From RGIG426 sp045643425 (GTDB lineage Bacteria; Bacillota; Clostridia; Oscillospirales; Acutalibacteraceae), in the NCBI GenBank assembly GCA_045643425.1, contig JAZUKW010000093.1, positions 1 through 29,643 of the forward strand: 29,643 bases of DNA. The letters are read 5' to 3'. The translations under genes and the position numbers were made by a program. Below are positions 23,454 to 29,643 of the stretch, piece by piece. Each line of letters opens with the position of its first letter. The stretch's first letter is position 1. Below the pieces are notes generated by a model, which was not told the origin of the DNA, ran no database searches, and worked only from the letters and a program-made list of their open reading frames with translations.

Positions 23454-23966
23454 ATGTTTGTGGAAAACATTTCGCTGCGCACCGCCACCCGTCACCGTGA
23501 TCGGGAGGCCTTTTCTCTTCCCGTTTTTCTGGGATTTGTGGGCGGAACGCTGGCACTCGGAGGGCTCGGCGCTCTTCTCGGCAACACCGGTACCTACCAA
23601 AACCTTGTTAAACCGCCGCTTTCGCCGCCTGCGTGGTTGTTTCCGGTCGCGTGGACGATTTTGTACGTGCTTATGGGCATCGCCGCCTATCTCGCGTGGC
23701 AGGCCAGCGCCTCCGAGCGCTCGGGAGCGCTGCGCTTTTATGCGGCTCAGCTCTTCGTCAACGTGCTGTGGCCGCTGTTCTTCTTCCGCCTGGAATGGCG
23801 ACTGTTCGCCTTTTTCTGGCTGCTGCTTTTAGTGGCGCTCGTCTCGCTGACAATGGTGGGGTTCCGCTATTTATCCCGCCCCGCGTATCTGCTTTTGTGG
23901 CCGTATATGCTGTGGCTCGTCTTTGCCGGATACCTCAACCTCGGAACGTATTTACTCAATTTTTGA
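23454..23966 (+). CDS. tspO: TspO/MBR family membrane protein
   Basis: 170 residues with five predicted membrane helices, the TspO fold. Family segments: the LVKPPLSPPAWLFPVAWTI loop and helix, NVLWPLFFF, LLLWPYMLWLVFAGYLN and the terminal LNLGTYLLN. Bacterial TspO proteins bind porphyrins and other hydrophobic ligands; the physiological role varies. About 25 polar residues precede the first helix. The ribosome binding site AAAGGGGGA is inside an inverted repeat. It follows the truncated regulator by 63 bp, suggesting a shared function. Confidence 0.93.
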   Translation: MFVENISLRTATRHRDREAFSLPVFLGFVGGTLALGGLGALLGNTGTYQNLVKPPLSPPAWLFPVAWTILYVLMGIAAYLAWQASASERSGALRFYAAQLFVNVLWPLFFFRLEWRLFAFFWLLLLVALVSLTMVGFRYLSRPAYLLLWPYMLWLVFAGYLNLGTYLLNF

Positions 23967-24025
23967 GTAGTCGACAAAGCGGCGCGATCCTCTGCAAAAA
24001 AATTTTCAAAATCGGGAAATTGTAC

Positions 24026-24054
24026 TTGACAACCTTTGCTGTCTCTGTTATAAT
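24026..24054 (+). promoter_or_regulatory. Strong promoter of the AEC transporter-cca operon
   Basis: TTGACA (24026-24031), 17 bases, TATAAT (24049-24054): full consensus. The predicted start near 24061 leaves a leader of about 147 bases before the ATG at 24208. Confidence 0.92.
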
Positions 24055-24060
24055 GCAAGT

Positions 24061-24180
24061 GTAGACAGAAGGAGTTTGAGCTCCGATGTCTTGATAGATT
24101 TGATAATTTCCCCTTTTTCGTGTTTTTTCCTTTTCGGCAAAGACTCCGTACTCGGTACGGGGTTTTTGTCGTTTATAGGG
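24061..24180 (+). ncRNA. Structured leader with terminator-like hairpin (candidate attenuator)
   Basis: The 5' end folds as AGACA-GAA-GGAG-loop-CTCC-GA-TGTCT (24064-24092 region), a stem with a purine-rich internal loop. After a pyrimidine-rich stretch comes a 17-bp hairpin at 24135-24171 (CGGCAAAGACTCCGTAC around TCG); its inner nine pairs followed by TTTTTG look like an intrinsic terminator. I cannot match it to a known riboswitch class. Confidence 0.55.
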
Positions 24181-24207
24181 ATATTTTTCCAAAGCGAGGT
24201 GAGCCGC

Positions 24208-25158
24208 ATGCCGGATATGGCCAATATTATCAACCAAATGCTTTTGTTGTTTTTGTTGATGACAGCGGGCTTTGTCGCCAACAAGTGCAAGGTGATGAAC
24301 GCCGAGCTCAACCGCGGTCTCTCGAAGCTGGTGCTGAACGTCACCCTCCCCGCCATGGTGCTGGCAGCAGTGCTCAAAGCCGACCACTCCCTCGCGATCT
24401 CGCAGGTATTCGTGCTGCTTTGTGTCGCCGTCGGGCTGTATCTGTTCCTGATTCCCCTCGGCTACCTTTTTACAAAAATGCTCGCGGTCAAAGGCGACGA
24501 AAAGGGTGTCTACCGCTATTCCTTTATCTTCGGGAACATCGGCTTTATGGGCTTTCCCGTCGTCGCCGCCATTTATTCCGAAAACGCGATCATGGCGGTG
24601 TTTTACGCCTCGTTCTTCCAGCTGCCGTTCTGTTTTCTCAACTACACGCTCGGCGTTCATTTGATGGCGGGCAAAACCGCTCCCAAGCGTTCGCTGTGGC
24701 AAGCGGCGCTTCAGCCCGGCGTCATCGTGCCGATCGTCGGTCTCGCGCTGTATCTTCTGAACGTATCTATGCCGGAGGTCATCGTCGGCACCGCCGACAA
24801 GCTGGGCAGTATCACCACCCCCGCGTCTATGCTCATCATCGGCTCGACGGTGGCGGAAATGCCGCTCAAAAAAGTGTTTATCGCGTGGCGGCTGTATCCT
24901 GCCACCTTGATCAAAATTGCGCTGATCCCCGCTCTGTTTTGGGGGCTTTTGCGCGTGCTTCATCTGCCGCTCGACCCGATCATGTTGGGCGTTGCCGTCA
25001 TTATGGCCGCTATGCCCACTGCCAACAGCTCCACCATGCTGTGCCACACCTACGGCGGCGACGCGGAGCTGGCGGCCTCCAGCGTGGTCGTCACCACCAT
25101 CGCCTCAGTCATCGGTGTGCCGCTGCTCGCGTGGCTGCTTCTCGGAGGTGCGGTATGA
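24208..25158 (+). CDS. AEC family transporter (auxin efflux carrier-like permease)
   Basis: 316 residues, about ten membrane helices in two halves. Typical AEC segments: the N-terminal LLLFLLMTAGFVANK, LSKLVLNVTLPAMVLAAVLKAD, FGNIGFMGFPVVAAIYSE and the C-terminal AAMPTANSSTMLCHTYGGD. Bacterial members export or import organic acids such as malate and lactate; the substrate here is unknown. GAGGTG lies six bases upstream of ATG 24208. An upstream in-frame TTG at 24076 would translate through the leader hairpin and has only one base between it and AAGGAG, so I reject it. The stop overlaps the cca start. Confidence 0.9.
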   Translation: MPDMANIINQMLLLFLLMTAGFVANKCKVMNAELNRGLSKLVLNVTLPAMVLAAVLKADHSLAISQVFVLLCVAVGLYLFLIPLGYLFTKMLAVKGDEKGVYRYSFIFGNIGFMGFPVVAAIYSENAIMAVFYASFFQLPFCFLNYTLGVHLMAGKTAPKRSLWQAALQPGVIVPIVGLALYLLNVSMPEVIVGTADKLGSITTPASMLIIGSTVAEMPLKKVFIAWRLYPATLIKIALIPALFWGLLRVLHLPLDPIMLGVAVIMAAMPTANSSTMLCHTYGGDAELAASSVVVTTIASVIGVPLLAWLLLGGAV

Positions 25159-26474
25159 TCGTCGCTCTCCCCTTTTTTGTCGCCGAAGCGATCGACCGGC
25201 TGGAAGCCGCGGGCTTCGAAGCGGTCGCCGTCGGCGGCTGTGTGCGGGATATGCTGGCGGGCAAAACGCCCCACGATTACGATATTGCCACCGCCGCCAC
25301 GCCTGATGAGATCTGCGCGGTGTTCTCCGGCGAACGGCTGATCGAGACCGGCCTCAAGCACGGCACCGTCACGGTGCTTCTTTCCGGCGAACCGCTGGAA
25401 ACCACCACCTATCGCAAGGACGGCACCTACTCCGACGGTCGCCGGCCGGACAGCGTCACCTTTTCCCGCAACCTCAAAGACGATTTGTCCCGACGGGATT
25501 TTACCGTCAACGCCATGGCGTTCAGCCCCCGACGCGGTGTTATCGATTTGTTCGGCGGCCAAGCCGACCTCAAGGCGGGCATTCTTCGCTGTGTCGGCGA
25601 GCCGCGCGTGCGGTTTTCCGAAGATGCGCTGCGCGTACTGCGCGGGCTGCGCTTTGCGTCACAGCACGGCTTTTCGATCGAAGAAAAGACGGCCGCCGCC
25701 ATGAACGCCATGCGCGACGCGCTGTCTCCCGTTTCCGCCGAACGGATCTACGCGGAGATGACCGCGATGCTGTGCGGACGCGACGTTACGCGCGTGCTGC
25801 TGGCGTTCCCCGAGATCGTGTGCGCCGTGTTGCCCGAGCTGAAAGACGCGGTGGGTTTTTCTCAAAACAACCGCCACCATCTGTATACCGTCTATTCCCA
25901 CATCGCGCGCGTCGTCGGCGCTGTTCCCGCTACCCCGGCCCTGCGCTGGGCGGCGCTGTTGCACGATTGCGGCAAGCCCGCCTGCGCCACGGTGGATGCC
26001 GCGGGAGAATCTCACTTCCACGGCCACCCGCAGGAAAGCGCCAAGCGCGCCGACGCGGTGCTGTCCCGCCTGCGCGCCGACAACCGCACGAAGGAGACGG
26101 TGCTGGAGCTGATTGAACTGCACGATTTGCGCACCCCGCCGACCGAGCGAGCCGTCAAGCGTCTGCTCTCCAAGGTGGGCGAGGAACGCTTTTTCGAGCT
26201 GTGCGATCTCGCTACCGCCGATCGGCTGGCACAAAATCCCGCCTTCTTTGCTTCGAGCAAAACGCGGGAGGACGCGGTGCGCGACTTGGCGAAAAAGCTG
26301 CTCTCCGAAAAGCCCTGCCTCGCCGTAACGGATTTGGCGGTGAGCGGCGACGACCTGCTCCAAGCCGGGATCCCCGCCGGAAAAGAGCTCGGCGACACGC
26401 TGCGCCGCCTGCTCGATTTTGTTCTCGACGGCGACTGTGAAAATACCAAAGAAGACTTGTTAAAGCGCATATAA
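25155..26474 (+). CDS. cca: CCA-adding enzyme (class II tRNA nucleotidyltransferase) with HD domain
   Basis: 439 residues. Adds or repairs the 3' CCA of tRNAs. The nucleotidyltransferase core has GGCVRDMLAGKTPHDYDIAT with catalytic D41 and D43, then KHGTVTVLL, the RRDFTVNAMA motif and SEDALRVLRGLRFASQ. A C-terminal HD domain has H270-D271 (LLHDCGKPAC). GGAGGTG sits four bases before ATG 25155, and the ATG shares four bases with the end of the AEC gene (ATGA), so the two are translationally coupled. HD domains in this family can act as phosphatase or phosphodiesterase. Confidence 0.94.
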   Translation: MIVALPFFVAEAIDRLEAAGFEAVAVGGCVRDMLAGKTPHDYDIATAATPDEICAVFSGERLIETGLKHGTVTVLLSGEPLETTTYRKDGTYSDGRRPDSVTFSRNLKDDLSRRDFTVNAMAFSPRRGVIDLFGGQADLKAGILRCVGEPRVRFSEDALRVLRGLRFASQHGFSIEEKTAAAMNAMRDALSPVSAERIYAEMTAMLCGRDVTRVLLAFPEIVCAVLPELKDAVGFSQNNRHHLYTVYSHIARVVGAVPATPALRWAALLHDCGKPACATVDAAGESHFHGHPQESAKRADAVLSRLRADNRTKETVLELIELHDLRTPPTERAVKRLLSKVGEERFFELCDLATADRLAQNPAFFASSKTREDAVRDLAKKLLSEKPCLAVTDLAVSGDDLLQAGIPAGKELGDTLRRLLDFVLDGDCENTKEDLLKRI

Positions 26475-26501
26475 AAAGAGCCTTCCTCGAAGGCTCTTTT
26501 T
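26473..26501 (+). terminator. Terminator after cca
   Basis: Perfect 13-base arms (AAAAAGAGCCTTC) around CTC, ending in five Ts; the left arm begins inside the cca stop codon. Confidence 0.92.
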
Positions 26502-26530
26502 CACGTTTGTCCCCTTTTTCGCATAGTATG
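26502..26530 (+). promoter_or_regulatory. Sigma-K-like promoter of the amidase gene
   Basis: CAC at 26502-26504 and GCATAGTAT at 26521-26529 are separated by about 15 bases, close to the Bacillus sigma-K pattern (AC at -35, CATAnnnTA at -10). No vegetative promoter of similar quality is present. Inference from sequence only. Confidence 0.45.
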
Positions 26531-26560
26531 GTGTAACCGTATGCGAAAGAGGGCTTTTTT

Positions 26561-27121
26561 ATGAAATTGTTTATCGACCAAGGGCACAACCCGAAAAACC
26601 CCAACGCGGGCGCGGAGGGTTTCGGACTGCGCGAGCAGGATATAAACTACGAAATCGGCATTCGCCTCGGCGAGCTGCTTGCCGGCAACGACTTTTTCGA
26701 GATAAAACTCTCGCGCCCGACGCCGACAACGCAACTCGGAAACAGCAACGCAAGCAGTCTTGCCGCGCGGGTCAACGCCGCGAATCTGTGGGGCGCAGAC
26801 TATTTCATCAGTCTCCATTGTAACGCGTCGGTCAACGCGTCTGCGTCGGGGAGCGAAGCCTACGTCTACAGCCCGCAAAGCCGCGCCGTTCCGCTCGGTG
26901 AGGAGATGCTGAACGGTATTTTTGAAACCGTCGGTCTGCTTGACCGCGGAGTGCGCGCCAATCCGTCGCTGTACGTCCTGCGCCGCACCGTGATGCCCGC
27001 CGTTTTGGTGGAGATGGGCTATCTCACGAACAGCCGCGACGCCCACCTGCTCGCCACCGAGCCGGACGCGTTCGCGCGCGGGATGTATAACGGTATTTTG
27101 CGGTTTTTCGGGCTCGGTTAA
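26561..27121 (+). CDS. N-acetylmuramoyl-L-alanine amidase (Amidase_3), no signal peptide
   Basis: 186 residues: a stand-alone zinc amidase that cleaves the lactyl-peptide bond of peptidoglycan. Zinc and catalytic residues are visible: H9 (DQGHNP), E25 (LREQDINYEI), H86 (ISLHCNAS) and catalytic E151 (VEMGYLTN). It has no signal peptide, membrane helix or wall-binding repeats, so the enzyme stays in the cytoplasm unless the cell lyses. That, with the sigma-K-like promoter, resembles CwlC-type mother-cell lytic amidases of sporulating Bacillus. GAAAGAGGG precedes the ATG. Its stop overlaps the stop of the convergent pgeF gene. Confidence 0.9.
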   Translation: MKLFIDQGHNPKNPNAGAEGFGLREQDINYEIGIRLGELLAGNDFFEIKLSRPTPTTQLGNSNASSLAARVNAANLWGADYFISLHCNASVNASASGSEAYVYSPQSRAVPLGEEMLNGIFETVGLLDRGVRANPSLYVLRRTVMPAVLVEMGYLTNSRDAHLLATEPDAFARGMYNGILRFFGLG

Positions 27122-27954
27122 TCCGCGGATAAGGCGATCATTCCCGCAAGGCTCCCCCGGTTTCCTCCGGTCGCGCGGTGGGACCAAAAGAGGTCGGGAT
27201 AACAGCGGGTACAGAGATCGCCGACGGTGATATTTTCTTCGGGGATGCCGGCCGAAAGCAAGATGCGGCGGTTCAGCTCCCACAAATCCACGTGGAATTT
27301 GCCGTTATGATCATCCACCGCACAGCCCGGCGCAAAAAACGGCTTTTCGGAAAACGCCTCGACGACCGGATAATCCACCTCGAAGCAACACGGCCCGATC
27401 GACGGCCCGACACCGCAGAGAATATCCGCAGGATCACAGCCGTAGCGTTCTTTCATCACGCGCACCGTCTCGGCGCCGATCGCTCCCGCCGTTCCCCGCC
27501 AGCCGGAATGGGCGGCGGCAACGACGCGGCGTTTCGGGTCGGCAAAAAACAGCGGCACGCAGTCGGCAGTGAGAATAACGAGCGGCAGCTCCGCAACGTC
27601 GGTCACGAGCGCATCCACGTCGTTATAGGTGCGCTCCCGCGTCACACCGCAGCCCGCATCCTTTTCGGTCACACAGCGCACGTTTACCGTATGGGTCTGG
27701 CGCGTCATGACGCACCGTTCCGGCTTTACCTCGACCGCGGCGCAAAATCGGCGGTAATTCTCCGCTACGTTTTCGTCCGCGTCCCCGCGCCCGAAGCTTA
27801 AATTCATACTGTCAAAGATCCCCTCGCTGACACCGCCGAAGCGCGTGGACATCCCGTGCTTTACACAGGAAAGCGCCGCAAGCGACGGGAATTCATACAG
27901 CAGCACGCCGTTTTTCGTCACCGCGCGAAGCCGTTCACTTTTCGGAAGTTCCAT
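27118..27954 (-). CDS. pgeF: Peptidoglycan editing factor PgeF / laccase-domain protein (YfiH)
   Basis: 278 residues. DUF152/laccase-domain fold with conserved LTADCVPLFFADP, AAHSGWRGT and GVGPSIGPCCFEVD, giving the Cys and two His of the active site, and MTRQTHTVNV in the N-terminal half. Homologues remove L-serine from misloaded UDP-MurNAc in E. coli, and have been described as polyphenol oxidase or purine nucleosidase in other work. AAGGAGG lies upstream of the ATG. Convergent with the amidase gene and overlapping it by three bases at the stops, so both cell-wall genes end in each other. Confidence 0.9.
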   Translation of the reverse strand: MELPKSERLRAVTKNGVLLYEFPSLAALSCVKHGMSTRFGGVSEGIFDSMNLSFGRGDADENVAENYRRFCAAVEVKPERCVMTRQTHTVNVRCVTEKDAGCGVTRERTYNDVDALVTDVAELPLVILTADCVPLFFADPKRRVVAAAHSGWRGTAGAIGAETVRVMKERYGCDPADILCGVGPSIGPCCFEVDYPVVEAFSEKPFFAPGCAVDDHNGKFHVDLWELNRRILLSAGIPEENITVGDLCTRCYPDLFWSHRATGGNRGSLAGMIALSAD

Positions 27955-27985
27955 ACCGCCGATCCTCCTTTTTTCGTTTGAGTAC

Positions 27986-27994
27986 AGTATACCA
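27986..27994 (-). promoter_or_regulatory. Extended -10 promoter of pgeF
   Basis: TGGTATACT on the minus strand at 27986-27994; the candidate -35 TATACA at a 17-base spacing is weak. It stands back to back with the promoter of the phosphatidyltransferase gene. Confidence 0.65.
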
Positions 27995-28042
27995 CAAGCC
28001 GCGCGGTTTGTATAGCCGTTTTTTCGCGATTTTCGTCGGGGG

Positions 28043-28071
28043 TTTACAAACGCGATTTTATGTGGTATACT
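28043..28071 (+). promoter_or_regulatory. Promoter of the CDP-alcohol phosphatidyltransferase gene
   Basis: TTTACA (28043-28048), 17 bases, TATACT (28066-28071), with an additional TG before the -10 box. Confidence 0.82.
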
Positions 28072-28126
28072 ATACGCAAGTTTTGCCCCGCCCCGACGTT
28101 TTGTGCGGAAAAAGAAGGAGCGTTTT

Positions 28127-28798
28127 ATGCGAAAAAAAGAGAATTCTTCGTTGCCGGAGTTTCTGACAAAGAAACCTATCGGCTTTTACGACTATACGGT
28201 GTTATTTACCTGCCTGATCCTGTTTCTCGGCACCGCCGGCATCTTTTTTGCCGTCAGCAGCGCGCCGGTCGTCGGTCTTATTTTCCTGATGATCTGCGGC
28301 CTTTTGGATATGTTTGACGGCAAGCTTGCCTCAACGAAAGAGCGCACGATGGTCGAAAAGCGCTACGGTCTGCGCGTCGATACGCTGTCGGATATGGTGG
28401 CGTTCGGTCTGCTTCCCGTAGCGATCGGCTACGGCTGCGGTCTCACCCACCCCGTCTTTATCCTGCTGATGTCGCTGTACGCCGTAGCGGTGGAGATCCG
28501 GCTGTCGTTCATCAATCTGGCGCAGGAAACCTGTCTGCAACAGGGCAACCTGCAATTCCGCAGTCACGAAGGTCTTCCGGTCAAGCACATTTCTCTGATC
28601 CTCCCGGCGGTCTACCTGCTGCGCGGTGTCGTCGGAAACGTTGCGTTTTCTTGGATCTACCTGATCGTGCTGCTGCTGGCGATCCCCGCCTATCTTCTCC
28701 GCTTCCTCGTCCCCAAGCTCCGCTTCCGCGGCTCGATGGTACTGCTCGGGATCGGGCTTGTCGAGATGGTTTTGCTGATGGTTCTTGACGTAAAATAA
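28127..28798 (+). CDS. CDP-alcohol phosphatidyltransferase (phosphatidylserine synthase-like)
   Basis: 223 residues, about six membrane helices. Transfers a phosphatidyl group from CDP-diacylglycerol to an alcohol. The family signature is present with D61, D64-G65, A68, G81, D85 and D89 (LLDMFDGKLAST ... YGLRVDTLSDMVAFG). Two deviations: Ser69 replaces the usual Arg, and eleven residues instead of eight separate it from G81. The LSDMVAFGLLP stretch is closest to PssA. GAAGGAG with a six-base spacer selects ATG 28127 over an ATG eight codons upstream. Serine as acceptor is likely but not certain. Confidence 0.85.
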   Translation: MRKKENSSLPEFLTKKPIGFYDYTVLFTCLILFLGTAGIFFAVSSAPVVGLIFLMICGLLDMFDGKLASTKERTMVEKRYGLRVDTLSDMVAFGLLPVAIGYGCGLTHPVFILLMSLYAVAVEIRLSFINLAQETCLQQGNLQFRSHEGLPVKHISLILPAVYLLRGVVGNVAFSWIYLIVLLLAIPAYLLRFLVPKLRFRGSMVLLGIGLVEMVLLMVLDVK

Positions 28799-28819
28799 CA
28801 AAATCCCCGAAAAAACAAG

Positions 28820-28859
28820 CGCCCACGGTGTAAAGTTCATGTTCTTTACACCGTGGGCG
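28820..28859. terminator. Bidirectional terminator between convergent genes
   Basis: Perfect 16-bp arms (CGCCCACGGTGTAAAG and complement) around an eight-base loop. The plus strand continues TTCTTTTT and the minus strand CTTGTTTTTTC, so it serves both the phosphatidyltransferase and the exonuclease genes. Confidence 0.9.
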
Positions 28860-28875
28860 TTCTTTTTATGTCGAT

Positions 28876-29643
28876 TTAGGCCTCTTGTTGTTCGGTTTCT
28901 TCCGTCTCCGCTTTCTCTTTCGGCTTGTCCTCCTGCAAGCGGCGCTTCACCTGCACGTCGTCATACATCACGCGAATCGACAGCCGTCCTACGTATTTTT
29001 TTCCGCAAGAGCAAGGAAAATCAGCACACAAGCCGCGGCCGCTGCGCCGCCATTTTCCGGAAGCTTTTAAGCTCTTCCCGCAGGCGGGGCACTCGAATGT
29101 CAAGTATTCGGGCTTTACGAGCGGATTGCCCACGTGCGAGATAAAATGCGGTTTGTAGAGCAGGCGTTTATAAAAATCTTCGTCCGCTCGCTTCACAAAC
29201 GTCTCGAAACTCGGCTTGTCGAACGTCGCCGCGAAAATGCGAGCGGTCAATTCGCTGTCGTCCACCGCGCGGTGAGCTTCCAGTCCTTCCAGCGAGATAC
29301 CAAGCAGTTCCCCCGCTTTGGTAAGTCCCAACTGCTGACCGGCGGGAACGTCCGCCGCGATACGCGGCTGACAGTACGCCTGCGCATCCGCATAAAATCC
29401 GAGGAACGGAATACGCTCGCGCCGGAAAAAGAAGCGGCAGTTCTCCACCAAAACGAGCAAATCGGTATTGCTCCACGTCAGCACCGCCGCATCGCGCGGC
29501 ACAAACGCTTTGAGCGCGGCCATCGCTTCTTCGAACGTGCCGCCGTCTTCCAGCGTAGAGGCCTCAATACCGGTCAGGTCGGTGACGATGTTGGTGATTT
29601 TTTTGCTCACGACCGGCTTAATCATATAATGAAAACTGCCGAT
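28876..29643 (-). CDS. DEDDh-type exonuclease with C-terminal zinc ribbon, 5' end outside window
   Basis: 255 residues are in the window; the frame continues to base 29643 (IGSFHYMIKP), so the first Exo motif (DxE) is outside. Exo II is WSNTDLLVL and Exo III is EAHRAVDDSELT (H and D four residues later), as in DnaQ/EXOIII 3'-5' exonucleases. After the nuclease domain comes a four-cysteine zinc ribbon (FECPACGK ... FPCSCGKKY) with a Lys/Arg-rich loop, then a strand and a Glu-rich tail of about 20 residues. The domain pair is typical of an inhibitor-of-KinA-pathway (KapD)-like or clostridial exonuclease group; the substrate, DNA or RNA, is unknown. Confidence 0.87.
   Translation of the reverse strand: MGSFHYMIKPVVSKKITNIVTDLTGIEASTLEDGGTFEEAMAALKAFVPRDAAVLTWSNTDLLVLVENCRFFFRRERIPFLGFYADAQAYCQPRIAADVPAGQQLGLTKAGELLGISLEGLEAHRAVDDSELTARIFAATFDKPSFETFVKRADEDFYKRLLYKPHFISHVGNPLVKPEYLTFECPACGKSLKASGKWRRSGRGLCADFPCSCGKKYVGRLSIRVMYDDVQVKRRLQEDKPKEKAETEETEQQEA

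Noticed and set aside
24064..24092. Small leader peptide starting at the ATG near 24085
   Set aside because: It would encode only Met-Ser before TGA, and spacing to AAGGAG is too long to be convincing.
24120..25154. Upstream extension of the cca frame
   Set aside because: It lies within the AEC transporter gene; ATG 25155 has a strong ribosome binding site and begins the family's conserved N-terminus.

Overview
The window looks like chromosomal DNA of an anaerobic, spore-forming, fairly GC-rich Clostridia member, probably a gut or rumen Oscillospiraceae/Ruminococcaceae-like bacterium. The grounds are three secreted proteins with type I dockerin repeats, a GerW/YtfJ sporulation protein beside ScpA/ScpB, an indolepyruvate:ferredoxin oxidoreductase, a T-box leader, and vegetative promoters of the TTGACA-17-TATAAT type. 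This is inferred from gene content only; no 16S rRNA or tRNA gene was found.

Left part (1-7050, all minus strand): an aromatic-acid locus. Reading with transcription, a strong promoter and a T-box leader with a UAC (tyrosine) specifier come first. They are followed by an AMP-forming acyl-CoA ligase, a sodium:solute symporter, iorA, iorB and a PaaK-type phenylacetate-CoA ligase that runs off the left edge. iorA also has its own promoter. The set fits import and activation of arylacetates and their reductive carboxylation to arylpyruvates, that is, salvage of aromatic amino acids switched on when tRNA-Tyr is uncharged. This is the most interesting system in the window.

Middle part (7100-20100, minus strand): two paralogous secreted dockerin proteins with a GH18-like barrel and near-identical promoters; ruvX-addB; an AT-rich orphan gene; then the cluster M50 protease, scpA, scpB, DUF2953 (ytfI-like), gerW and rluB. 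The DUF2953 gene is interrupted by one in-frame TAG.

Right part: a secreted phosphoesterase with a single dockerin repeat (minus strand); then on the plus strand rpmB, a truncated OmpR-type regulator, tspO, and an AEC-family transporter that follows a structured leader and overlaps cca; an unexported amidase with a sigma-K-like promoter; pgeF (minus); a CDP-alcohol phosphatidyltransferase (plus); and a DEDDh exonuclease with a zinc ribbon (minus), cut by the right edge. The only stretch over 300 bases without a gene is 6703-7108, which holds the T-box leader, its promoter and a terminator. No CRISPR array, tRNA, rRNA or insertion sequence was found.
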